From: Mycobacterium sp. PSTR-4-N
GTDB lineage: Bacteria; Actinomycetota; Actinomycetes; Mycobacteriales; Mycobacteriaceae
Reading direction: 5' to 3'
NCBI RefSeq assembly: GCF_022348085.1
Contig: NZ_JAKRFN010000031.1
Location: 1 to 58,472, forward strand
DNA length: 58,472 nucleotides
Under the pieces are notes generated by a model that worked only from the letters and a program-made list of their open reading frames with translations, made no database searches and was not told the origin of the DNA. The position numbers were made by a program, and so were the translations under genes. Shown piece by piece: positions 33,643 to 41,715 of the stretch (position 1 is the first letter of the stretch; each line of letters opens with the position of its first letter).

Positions 33643-36639
33643 ATGGTTCGGATTTCACCGTTGGCCGAGGAGGGGCTTTCCTTCGCGGCCACACCGGATG
33701 TGATGCCGCTGGTGGAGGCCGAGGTGTTGGCCCGCGCGGTGGCGGCATGGGAGCCGCAGGACGCCGCCACCCGCTTTGTGGCAGAGCGGGCTGCCGACGC
33801 GCGAGCAGGCCAGGATTTCCTCGACTTGTTCCAGATCGAGGATGCCCGGGTGTGGGATCCGACCACACTGTGGTCGCAACTGACCACGACCACGCGGCTG
33901 CGTGCCCCGTTGGGCAAGAATCCGAGCACCGGGAAAACGGTGTGGTTGGACCTCAAGGAGGGCGCCGAGGGCGGCATGGGGCCGCACGGCATGCTGACCG
34001 GTCAGATTGGCTCGGGTAAGTCCGAAACCCTGGTGTCGTTCTGCCTGGCTATCGCCATGCTGCACCCGCCGGAAGCGCTGCAGATGATCCTGGGCGACTT
34101 CAAGGGCGAGACGGCGATGATGAAGCTGGCCGATATCCCACACTGCCAGGGTGTCGTGTCGAATCTGGCCGAGTCCGCCGCCCGGCTGGATCGTTTCGAG
34201 GACATGATCAACGGCGAGACCGCGCGGCGCGAGGCGATCCTGAAAGCCTCGGGTTACAAGGACGTCCGCGACTACGAGCGGGCCCGGGCCACGACCCGCC
34301 CCGATCTGGAACCGCTGGGGACACTGCTGATCGTGCTAGACGAGTTCAGTGAGCTGCTGCGGATTCGGCCTCGGCTGGCCGAGACCTTCGACGTGGTGGC
34401 CCGAAAAGGACGCGGTCTGTGGATGCACATTCTCAATGCCTCGCAGCGGGTGGAGACCGGTCGAATGGCGGGCATGATCGCCCAGCAGACCTACTCGATC
34501 GGTTTGAAGCTCAAGGACGCCAGCCAATCTCGGGCCGCGATCGGCTCGACACGGGCCTACGAGGACCTCAAGGGCGCCCCGCAGGGCACAGGGTTCCTGG
34601 TCTTCGACGACGATCACACCCTATTTCGGTCGTACTACGTCTCCGCACCGTTCATCGCGCCGGTCGCGGGCCGACAGCAGCGGCGCCGCCAGGAGGGCCA
34701 GTACATCGATCCACGCCGATTCGGCGCCGCGGTTGAGCCGTTGCCGCTGGACATCGAGGTCGGGGAGGAAGAACCCAACGACGACCTCGCCGACGAGATC
34801 TCGATCGAGCAGATGAGCGTGGACGCCGACACCGTGGTGTCGGTGTTGGTGCAGCGGCTGGCGCAGGCAGGCCGCAGCGGCCGTCCCATGCACAAGTTGT
34901 ACCTGCCTCCGCTGGATGAGACGCCGGTGGTGGCCGTCGATGAAGTGGCACAGGAGTTCTGGGGACGCGACTGGCTTGATGTCACCGCCGACTCCGGTCT
35001 GACGATTCCCTATGCCCGTGAAGATGACCCGTTTGACCACAGTCAGAAGCTGCTGAGCGTCGACCTGTCGGGAAGCATGGGCAACGCGGCCATCATCGGC
35101 GCCACGCAGAGCGGGAAATCCACTGCGCTGCAGTCGATCATGGCGAATCTCGCGGTTTCCCACAGCCCGCAGCGGGTGCAGTTCTACTGCATCGACCTCG
35201 GTGGCGGCAAGCTGCAGAACATGTCTGGGCTGCCGCATGTCAGCGGTGTCGCCGGGCAGGGCAACGAGGAGCGGCTCACCCGAATCCTCAGCGAGGTCGA
35301 GCGCCTGCTGGCCAGCCGGGTCCGCAACTGGGAGTTGGCCGGGATCGACCTGACGGAGTTCCGGGCCCGCAAGTTCGCCGGCAAGCCCGGTGAGGTGCCC
35401 GAGGACGGCTACGGCGATGTGTTCCTGTTCGTGGACAATATGGCGGCGTTGAAGATCAAGGACCAGGAGCTGTACACCCGGATCAGTGAGCTGGGGTCGT
35501 CGTCGGCACTGAACTACGGCATCCACCTCGTGGTCAGCAACGACCAGTGGACGAGCCTGCCGTACAGCCTCACCAGCAAGTTCGGCACCCGCATCGAACT
35601 GCGGATGGCCGATTACCGCGAATCGGAGATGGGTGATCGGGAACGCGCCAAAACCGTTCCCGACCAGCCGGGGCGGGGTCTCAAGCGCGGCGGCATGCAC
35701 TTCCTGATGAGCGCTCCGGTCGCCACGCCGACGCTGACGGGCGCTCACGGCACCGTGACCTATGACCAGTCCTCGGTGGAGGCGACGTGCCGGTTGATTG
35801 CGCAGTCCTGGCAGCGGCGGGGCGTTGCCGGGGCGCCCCCGCTGCCCGAACTGCCCATCGAGCTGCACTGGCACGAGCTGGGGCCGGTACCTGCGGGCAC
35901 CCTCAAGCTCGGTGTCGGGGAGGTCGCTCTTGACACCGTCGGTGTCGACCTGACCGCCGCAACGAACTTCTATGTGGTGGGCAGCAGCGGGTCGGGCCGC
36001 ACGACGGTGATGCGCACGCTGGTGACCGCGATCCAGGACGCGTTCACCCCGACGCAGGCCCAAATCGTCGCGTTTGATCCCGACCTGAAGCTGGCTGCCT
36101 ACATCGAACCGCAGTACCTGGCGGTACATATCGACAACCCGTCGGTGGACGTCGGCGCTATCGCGGCTCATCTGGCCAAGAGGTTCACCAGCGAACGTCG
36201 GCCGCCGGAGAACGCCACGGCCCATGAGCGGGCGCAGTGGCGCTTCAGCGGTCCTCGGTACTTCATCGTGATCGATGATCTGCACCTGTTCAACGCACCA
36301 GGCTCCACGATGGCGTCGCGGTTGATGCCGGCGTTGGAGCCGGTGATCGAACGAGGCCGGCAAATGGGGGTTCACGTCATGGCCAGCCTCAACGGCACCG
36401 GATGGGCGGCATCGAGCGCCCACAACAAAGTGGTGACCGCGATGGATCGCGCCGGGGCAGGGGTGCTCATCCTCGATGGCACCCGCGCCGACGGTGTCAT
36501 TGTCGACGGGGTGCGGGCTGCTCCACGGGCACCTGGGCGAGGCGAACTGGTGTATCGCAAGCTGGGGCGCCAGCTCATGCAGGTGGCGTTGCCGCCGGCC
36601 GGGAAATCTCTGCATGAGCAGTCGGCTGATTCGTGGTGA
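33643..36639 (+). CDS. eccCb: EccC C-terminal part with three FtsK/SpoIIIE ATPase domains
   Basis: This 998-residue motor carries all three ATPase domains of EccC. Walker A1 is GQIGSGKSE (about 122-130) with Walker B LIVLDEFSE. Walker A2 is GATQSGKST (about 486-494), with LFVDN in the B position. Walker A3 is GSSGSGRTT (about 784-792), where arginine replaces lysine, with VIDDLHLF. The third domain binds Esx substrates in known systems. ATG 33643 has its own AGGGAGG eight bases upstream (33628-33634), inside the end of eccCa, so independent initiation is likely. It must pair with EccCa to reach the membrane. Confidence 0.95.
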   Translation: MVRISPLAEEGLSFAATPDVMPLVEAEVLARAVAAWEPQDAATRFVAERAADARAGQDFLDLFQIEDARVWDPTTLWSQLTTTTRLRAPLGKNPSTGKTVWLDLKEGAEGGMGPHGMLTGQIGSGKSETLVSFCLAIAMLHPPEALQMILGDFKGETAMMKLADIPHCQGVVSNLAESAARLDRFEDMINGETARREAILKASGYKDVRDYERARATTRPDLEPLGTLLIVLDEFSELLRIRPRLAETFDVVARKGRGLWMHILNASQRVETGRMAGMIAQQTYSIGLKLKDASQSRAAIGSTRAYEDLKGAPQGTGFLVFDDDHTLFRSYYVSAPFIAPVAGRQQRRRQEGQYIDPRRFGAAVEPLPLDIEVGEEEPNDDLADEISIEQMSVDADTVVSVLVQRLAQAGRSGRPMHKLYLPPLDETPVVAVDEVAQEFWGRDWLDVTADSGLTIPYAREDDPFDHSQKLLSVDLSGSMGNAAIIGATQSGKSTALQSIMANLAVSHSPQRVQFYCIDLGGGKLQNMSGLPHVSGVAGQGNEERLTRILSEVERLLASRVRNWELAGIDLTEFRARKFAGKPGEVPEDGYGDVFLFVDNMAALKIKDQELYTRISELGSSSALNYGIHLVVSNDQWTSLPYSLTSKFGTRIELRMADYRESEMGDRERAKTVPDQPGRGLKRGGMHFLMSAPVATPTLTGAHGTVTYDQSSVEATCRLIAQSWQRRGVAGAPPLPELPIELHWHELGPVPAGTLKLGVGEVALDTVGVDLTAATNFYVVGSSGSGRTTVMRTLVTAIQDAFTPTQAQIVAFDPDLKLAAYIEPQYLAVHIDNPSVDVGAIAAHLAKRFTSERRPPENATAHERAQWRFSGPRYFIVIDDLHLFNAPGSTMASRLMPALEPVIERGRQMGVHVMASLNGTGWAASSAHNKVVTAMDRAGAGVLILDGTRADGVIVDGVRAAPRAPGRGELVYRKLGRQLMQVALPPAGKSLHEQSADSW

Positions 36640-36741
36640 ACTGTAGTGACAACGTCAGCACGTCGTGGTGGAGTAGCAGAGCAAATTCATGCCGGTTTGT
36701 GCCGGAATGGATTGCCTGTGCATTAAGTGTGTACGAAGTGA

Positions 36742-36756
36742 CTAACAATGTGTTAG
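36742..36756. promoter_or_regulatory. Palindrome CTAACA-ATG-TGTTAG before PE gene
   Basis: A perfect six-base inverted repeat in the 150-bp gap between eccCb and the PE gene, 35 bp before its start. The gap is unusually AT-rich for the window and probably holds a promoter for the PE-PPE-esx genes. It contains AAGTGTGTA, a word also found at the site before espI, but lacks the TGTTCAC motif. Confidence 0.4.
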
Positions 36757-36790
36757 GTTGCATCTACGGGGAGCAGTAAGGAGCACGATC

Positions 36791-37102
36791 ATGTCGGCAC
36801 TGTCAGTCTTCATGGAACCCGCCGGGGTCACCGCCGCGTCGGCCGCGACCGCCGCACTGTCGGCCGAGGCCGCGGGTCACACCGCTCAGGCCGCCGCCGC
36901 TTCCGCGGTCGTGCCGCCTGGGCTCGACGAGATCTCGGCGGCCAATGTCGCCAAGATCGCCTCCATCTCCGCTGACATCGCCGCGATTCTGGCCGCGGCG
37001 GCGGGCCAGCAGGCGCTCTACGGTCTGGCCAACGGCACTGCAAGCGTGCTCACCACCGTCGCTGACGAGGCGGCCGGTGCGGTGATCAACGCGGTGATCT
37101 AG
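36791..37102 (+). CDS. PE-family protein, 103 aa
   Basis: This helical protein has the length of a bare PE domain (about 100 residues), next to a PPE gene and upstream of an esx pair. The N-terminus reads MSALSVFMEPAGVTAASAAT, where the usual Pro-Glu is reversed to Glu-Pro. In the C-terminal helix the secretion motif position reads YGLAN, with Asn where YxxxD/E is expected. Otherwise the alanine-rich two-helix pattern fits. ATG 36791 follows AAGGAGC. It should form a heterodimer with the adjacent PPE protein, escorted by EspG. Confidence 0.85.
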   Translation: MSALSVFMEPAGVTAASAATAALSAEAAGHTAQAAAASAVVPPGLDEISAANVAKIASISADIAAILAAAAGQQALYGLANGTASVLTTVADEAAGAVINAVI

Positions 37103-37115
37103 AGAGCGGCAAGTC

Positions 37116-38351
37116 ATGCCACCCGGGGCTTACCAGGCCGAACCGCCCGAGGCGACCTCGGCGCAGTTCTGGCTCGGCCCTGGGGCGGGGTCATTCTTCG
37201 CCTCGGCGGCCAACCTCAAGGCGTTGGCGGCGGCGATCATCGGCATGCTCGGCGGGCACATGTCGACCGAGGCGGCCATGGCGGCCAGTTGGCCGTCCCT
37301 GAGCGGGGAGATCGCCCGCCTGGCGCACACACCCCATCTGGCGTGGCTGGGCACGGCGGGCGCGATGGTCGCTGAGGCCGGGATGGCGATCGACGCCACT
37401 GCCGCATCGTTTGAGACATCGAAGTTCGCCACCCCCCACCCCGGCGAAGTGGCGGCAAATCAGTCCGAGCATGTGGCACTGAACAACGCCAACTTCTTGG
37501 GGTTCCTGACACCGCTGATCATCGCCAACCGCGTCGACTACGGGCGCATGTGGATGCAGGGCGTGACCAACAAGTACGCCTATGAGGCGGGGTCAGTGCC
37601 GCTGCAGACGGTGCCGCCGCTGCCACCGCCGCCGCCGTCGACGACCGGCGGTGCCGGGTCGGGAACACCGGGCCTGGATCAGGCGGCTGGCGAGGCGGGC
37701 GCTCCGCTGGACAGCTTCTTCCAGCAGATGACCGGCATGTTGCCCGCCATCGGGCAGATGCCGATGTCGGCAGTCCAGTCGCTGGGCAGCGGTGGCCCGC
37801 TCAAGACCCTGACCGAAGTGCCGTCGCAGCTTCTCTCTCAGATGGGATCGCTGGCCTCGGCGGCGAACCTGAGTCCCGAGGCGGGGCTGGATGGCTTCGC
37901 GGCGTCGGACTGGGTGACGTCCACACCGCTGGCCGGCGGTGCGGTGAACGCTTCGTTGGCCGGTGGCGGCGGGGGCGGCGGTCTCGGCGGGGCCGGGACC
38001 ATTTCGGCAGCCTCGGCGCTGCGCAGTCCCGGCTCCTGGGCGTCGGCAGTGAGCGCGGCGGCCCCAGCGACCGGCGAGAGCACGTCACGGTTCAACGAGG
38101 TGCGGGCTCAGTCCAGCACTGTTCCGGCCTCAGCCGGTGGCGGTATGGGCGGGGCGATGGCGCCGTTGGCCCACGGTGCTGCTGGGGGGGCGCAGAACAA
38201 CAACGACGAGAAGAAGACACAGACGGAACCCGGGCAGGTGCTGGTCTCGGCGGCCGATCTGTTCCGATCATCCGACGCCATGCCGGTGATCACCGGGGGA
38301 GGGGGCCTGACGCGAGCCTTTGAACCTGGAGACAAGGAGGCGCCGGTCTGA
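37116..38351 (+). CDS. PPE-family protein, 411 aa
   Basis: A PPE motif at about residues 10-12 (AEPPEAT) opens a 180-residue helical domain with a SWPSLSGEI turn and NNANFLGFLTPLIIANRVDY, the conserved PPE core that carries the EspG-binding tip. A Pro linker (PPLPPPPPSTTGG) and a Gly/Ser/Ala-rich tail follow. GPGAGSFFASAANLKALAAA near residue 21 corresponds to the usual W/F-rich helix. ATG 37116 begins 13 bases after the PE stop. It is the ESX-P counterpart of PPE68, encoded just before the esx pair as in ESX-1. Likely secreted with the PE partner. Confidence 0.92.
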   Translation: MPPGAYQAEPPEATSAQFWLGPGAGSFFASAANLKALAAAIIGMLGGHMSTEAAMAASWPSLSGEIARLAHTPHLAWLGTAGAMVAEAGMAIDATAASFETSKFATPHPGEVAANQSEHVALNNANFLGFLTPLIIANRVDYGRMWMQGVTNKYAYEAGSVPLQTVPPLPPPPPSTTGGAGSGTPGLDQAAGEAGAPLDSFFQQMTGMLPAIGQMPMSAVQSLGSGGPLKTLTEVPSQLLSQMGSLASAANLSPEAGLDGFAASDWVTSTPLAGGAVNASLAGGGGGGGLGGAGTISAASALRSPGSWASAVSAAAPATGESTSRFNEVRAQSSTVPASAGGGMGGAMAPLAHGAAGGAQNNNDEKKTQTEPGQVLVSAADLFRSSDAMPVITGGGGLTRAFEPGDKEAPV

Positions 38352-38443
38352 CAGCTGAGCGGGCAACCGCCAACGCGTAAGGGCAGTAATCCCACACCGG
38401 CGATCCGGTTCGGGGGCAAGGCAATTCAGGAAGGAAGTCTCAA

Positions 38444-38749
38444 ATGGATATTTACGGCGATGTCGAGGCCATGCATGGCGACTCTTCGGCGATGTCGGAG
38501 AAGGAGGACCGGCTGCGGTCGATGGTCCAGCAGCTCGGCTCGATGCTGGAGCACGCCTCGTCAGGCATGCAGGGCAAGGGCCGGGTCGCGCTGCAGCGTG
38601 CCGGCGAGGACCTGCAGACCTACGGCACCCAGCAGGCCACCATGCAGGCCGAACACTCCGAGAAGATGAACATCTCCGCGTCGCACCTGACCGAGGGCGA
38701 CGAGGACGCGGCCGGCTACCTCAGCGCCATCGACACCATGACGGTGTGA
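38444..38749 (+). CDS. esxB: WXG100-family Esx protein (EsxB-like), 101 aa
   Basis: A 101-residue helical hairpin in the CFP-10 position. The WXG turn is replaced by MQG (SSGMQGKGRVALQR, about 38-51). The C-terminus, AAGYLSAIDTMTV, has aspartate five residues after tyrosine, not four, so the YxxxD/E signal is off by one. ATG 38444 follows a strong GGAAGGAAG. It would dimerise with the next gene product and be recognised by the third ATPase domain of EccC. Family assignment rests on size, position and helical pattern. Confidence 0.85.
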   Translation: MDIYGDVEAMHGDSSAMSEKEDRLRSMVQQLGSMLEHASSGMQGKGRVALQRAGEDLQTYGTQQATMQAEHSEKMNISASHLTEGDEDAAGYLSAIDTMTV

Positions 38750-38812
38750 GCGGCCGGACCAATTTGAACCGAGTCACCAAGACCAACTGAGAACTGAGAA
38801 AGCGAGCAGAAG

Positions 38813-39103
38813 ATGGCGATTCAGTACAACGTGCCGATCCTCGAGGAATGCAAGCAGATGATCGGCGCCTGCGAGGTTCTGACGGCGGAAGTGCACAGCG
38901 ACGCCATGTCGATGAAGGCCAACACCGAGCACCACTTCAGAGGCGGCGGCGGTGAGGGCTTCCAGGAGGACTACACCCGCGTGCTGACCTACGTCGATGG
39001 GCTGCGCGAGAAGCTCAACGCCGCCAAGGTGGCGCTGGGGATGGGCGTGGACGGCGTGATCCAGAAGGACGCAACGATCAAGGCGCAGTACGCCGGCGGT
39101 TAA
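38813..39103 (+). CDS. esxA: WXG100-family Esx protein (EsxA-like), 96 aa
   Basis: This 96-residue helical hairpin follows the EsxB-like gene after 63 bp, the typical esxBA order. At the turn, HHFRGGGGEGFQEDY (about 40-54) has FRG in place of WxG, so an aromatic side chain is kept. No C-terminal YxxxD/E is present, as expected for the EsxA partner. ATG 38813 follows GAAAGCGAG. A large hairpin terminator follows its stop, consistent with separate, abundant expression of the pair. Confidence 0.87.
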   Translation: MAIQYNVPILEECKQMIGACEVLTAEVHSDAMSMKANTEHHFRGGGGEGFQEDYTRVLTYVDGLREKLNAAKVALGMGVDGVIQKDATIKAQYAGG

Positions 39104-39145
39104 AGCTTGCGTTGGCGCGTGCGCCAGGAAAGCTCCGAGCATGAC

Positions 39146-39181
39146 ACGGCCCGGCCCTGCACAACTGGCAGGCCGGGCCGT
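39146..39181 (+). terminator. Long GC hairpin after the esx pair
   Basis: Perfect 11-base arms begin ACGGCCCGGCC at 39146 and end at 39181 around a 14-base loop; alternative pairing extends the stem with one bulge. There is no U tract, which is common for mycobacterial terminators. Its place 43 bp after esxA suggests partial termination, with reduced transcription into espG. Confidence 0.65.
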
Positions 39182-39228
39182 CGTCGTGACCGAACAGGTG
39201 GGGAATTGAACGACAGAGGAGTCCAGCG

Positions 39229-40110
39229 GTGGCGGTGCGACCGACATTCGTGAATCGGCCGGCGCCGACAACGACCGGACCGCAACCGGCCACCTCCATG
39301 GAGGTGACCCGAGAAGCACTATGGCTGCTGCAGGCGCTGTGCGGGGTGGAGCGGATGCCGGCGGTGCTGGTGACTCGACCCTTCACCGACACCGGCGATC
39401 CCGCGGAACGTCCGTGGGGGCATCCCGGTGTGGCGGTCCTGCGCGAGAAGGGTCTGGTGTTCGGCGACGAGGTGCACCCGCAGGTGCGGTTGTGGCTGGA
39501 GACCCTGGGCGCACCAGATGTGGTGTTGGCAGCCATGATTCGTCGCGGCGGGCATCATCTTCGGGTGGCCATCGCCCGCCGTGGTGAGATCACTGTGTCG
39601 GCGATCCAACATGAGGATGACCTGACGGTGGAGTACCTGGGTCATTCGGCGACGGTGTCGAGTCTGGTCGACCGTCTGGTGCCGGTGTGCGGGCCGCAGG
39701 TGGAGCCCGCACAGTTCGACGCGGTGTCGGTACCGACTGCCAACCTGCTCGAAGCGCTGGGGCAGGTGGCGCGAGGCGAGCACAGCGCGGCGACGGTGTT
39801 CGGCAGCATGGGGATGGACGCCGACCAGTACCGGGTAGTCACCATGGCCGCCGACAACCCGATCATGGAGCTGTCGATGACCGCGATGACCCCCGACGAG
39901 GCCGGTCGAATCGAGGTGAGCAGGACCGCGGCCACCGTGACCGACACGGCGCTGGGTCGGGTGCTGACGGGGCCGATCCGCAGTGAGAACGGCTCGTGGT
40001 GGACGCTGATCACGCCGGGCACCACGGCGGCGATTAAGTCGTCGGTGTCGGCGGTGCTGGGGATGGTCGGCATCCGCGAGTGGAGCGACCGGACGCCTCA
40101 TCGCCGATAG
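39229..40110 (+). CDS. espG: ESX chaperone EspG
   Basis: This 293-residue cytosolic protein has the EspG pattern: an N-terminal strand-helix unit SMEVTREALWLLQALCGVER (about 23-42), an arginine-rich central region, and a C-terminal repeat of the half-barrel ending GRVLTGPIRS...GSWWTLITPG. EspG binds the tip of the PPE protein from its own system and keeps PE-PPE pairs soluble and addressed to the right ESX. GTG 39229 is used; AGAGGAG is upstream. It lies directly downstream of the PE-PPE-esx genes it serves. Confidence 0.92.
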   Translation: MAVRPTFVNRPAPTTTGPQPATSMEVTREALWLLQALCGVERMPAVLVTRPFTDTGDPAERPWGHPGVAVLREKGLVFGDEVHPQVRLWLETLGAPDVVLAAMIRRGGHHLRVAIARRGEITVSAIQHEDDLTVEYLGHSATVSSLVDRLVPVCGPQVEPAQFDAVSVPTANLLEALGQVARGEHSAATVFGSMGMDADQYRVVTMAADNPIMELSMTAMTPDEAGRIEVSRTAATVTDTALGRVLTGPIRSENGSWWTLITPGTTAAIKSSVSAVLGMVGIREWSDRTPHRR

Positions 40111-40193
40111 GGGACGTCGCGCACCGCCAGTGCCCATCGCAGAGTATGGAAGACCGCCCCATCCACCCAACCACCAAAATCAGACAAAAATTG

Positions 40194-40234
40194 TGTTCAC
40201 GCACTGCCTGAATATGTCTGAAGTGTGTAATAAT
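40194..40234 (+). promoter_or_regulatory. Shared TGTTCAC...TATGT motif, site 3, with AT-rich -10
   Basis: TGTTCAC (40194-40200), four bases, TG, six bases, TATGT (40213-40217), followed by TAATAAT (40228-40234) as a likely -10. It is 68 bp before the espI start, in a 174-bp gap that contains no gene, and would drive espI-eccD-mycP-eccE-eccA. Confidence 0.65.
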
Positions 40235-40284
40235 AAGGCAGTGCTAGGAGGCAGGCCCGTGAGGCGCAACAGGATCGAGTCACT

Positions 40285-41715
40285 GTGAGCGAACAAGACT
40301 TCTACAGCCAGTACCTCAAGCCCGAGGAGCCGTTGGAGCCCGCCGCACCGGACACTCCCGCGGCGCCGGCGGAGCCGACCGGCGCGGAGGATCGTCCCCA
40401 CAACGGTGTTGAACCCAGTGACGCGCACACCGATCCCCGGATGCCGGTGGTCGATCCGCACGCAGTGGCACCCCCACCCGCAGCGCCAGCGTGGCCGACC
40501 GTGGGCTATCCCCCTGCTGCTCCACCGGACCCTGCGGCCGCACCGCCCGGTCGCGGTCGGCACGCGCTCGGCGGTGCACCGGGCGAATCAGGCGTCGTTC
40601 CTGCACCGCCTGCAGGTCCGCCTGCCGGGTATCAACATCCTGGTCGACATCAGCCACCGCCCCCAGCGGGGGCACCGCAGCCCCCGCCAGGGTGGGCGCC
40701 GCGCCCGCCCGAACCCCCGGCATGGCCTGCCCGCGGTGGGGAGTCGGTGGGACCGATGCAGGCTCAGGTGCGGCAAGCCGACCTGGTGCGGCCGTACAAG
40801 CCGACGCCGGAATCAGGTTGGCGCAAGAAACTGTACAAGACCACGAAGATCAATCTGGGCCCCGGTGCCAGCGAGCGGGAGTGGAATGATCTGCGTCGCC
40901 GGCTGAAGGTCAACCTTCGCGGCACCTACGTCATTGCGGTGCTGCAGCAAAAGGGTGGGGTCTCCAAAACCACGGCCACTTTGGGCATCGGCGCGGCGCT
41001 AGCCCATTACCGCAGTGACAAGGTGGTGGCCATCGACGCCAACCCAGCCTCGGGCAACCTGTCCAAGCGGATCAACGAACCGAGCACGGGCACGTGGCGC
41101 ACGCTGTTGGCTGATCCGAATCTGCACTCCTACAGCGATTTTCGGCACCACCTGGGCATGGATTCCTCGTCGGGTCTGGAGGTGCTCGCCGGTGATCCCG
41201 GTGATGCGGTGCTGACCGGGCGTGAGTTGGTGATGGCCTGGCAGCGGCTGGCCCGGGTGTATCCGGTGGCACTGCTGGACTGCGGTAACCAGATGCGCGA
41301 CGACATCACCGCGGCGGTGCTGTCGATGGCCGATGCGGTGGTGGTGGTCTCGACGACCCGCTACGACGGCGCTGAGGCTGCGCAGCAGACACTGAATTGG
41401 CTGATCTCCCATGGCTATCCGGGCCTGGTGCGGGAGGCGGTGATGGTGATCAGCAACGTCAACAAGATCACGCCGACCAAGGCGGTCCGCAATCTGCATG
41501 AGGGGTTTGAGCGGGTGGTGCGTGCCGTGCACGACATCCCCTACGACCCGCACCTCAGCGATGCCACCGCAGTCGATTTCAACCGTCTGGCACCAGCGAC
41601 GCGGCGAGCGTTCATCGAGGCCGCGGCGTCGGTGGCCGACGGGTTCGTCAAGGCCGCTGACAAGGACCCGGGGTATCGGCCGCAGTGGCCCGAGCAAGGC
41701 GAGGGATGGCGATGA
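40285..41715 (+). CDS. espI: EspI-like ESX-associated MinD/ParA-type ATPase, 476 aa
   Basis: A Pro/Ala-rich disordered N-terminus (about 10-165) precedes a MinD/ParA-like ATPase domain: deviant Walker A QKGGVSKTTA (about 214-223, with Ser for the usual Gly), VAIDANP as Walker A', and ALLDCGNQ as Walker B. This is the EspI layout; EspI lies next to eccD in ESX-1 and links secretion to the ATP level. GTG 40285 starts the operon behind the shared promoter motif. The stop overlaps the eccD start. The G-to-S change in the P-loop may alter nucleotide turnover. Confidence 0.87.
   Translation: MSEQDFYSQYLKPEEPLEPAAPDTPAAPAEPTGAEDRPHNGVEPSDAHTDPRMPVVDPHAVAPPPAAPAWPTVGYPPAAPPDPAAAPPGRGRHALGGAPGESGVVPAPPAGPPAGYQHPGRHQPPPPAGAPQPPPGWAPRPPEPPAWPARGGESVGPMQAQVRQADLVRPYKPTPESGWRKKLYKTTKINLGPGASEREWNDLRRRLKVNLRGTYVIAVLQQKGGVSKTTATLGIGAALAHYRSDKVVAIDANPASGNLSKRINEPSTGTWRTLLADPNLHSYSDFRHHLGMDSSSGLEVLAGDPGDAVLTGRELVMAWQRLARVYPVALLDCGNQMRDDITAAVLSMADAVVVVSTTRYDGAEAAQQTLNWLISHGYPGLVREAVMVISNVNKITPTKAVRNLHEGFERVVRAVHDIPYDPHLSDATAVDFNRLAPATRRAFIEAAASVADGFVKAADKDPGYRPQWPEQGEGWR

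Noticed and set aside
33640..33645. eccC broken by a frameshift
   Set aside because: The two parts are in the same frame; only a stop codon separates them and the second part has its own ribosome site.
34621..36615. A 664-residue minus-strand open frame
   Set aside because: It is antisense to the EccC ATPases and Arg/Gln/His-rich; shadow.
36660..36760. Sixth copy of the TGTTCAC motif before the PE gene
   Set aside because: AAGTGTGTA and TGCCTG words match the espI site, but the TGTTCAC half and the TATGT half are missing at the required spacing.
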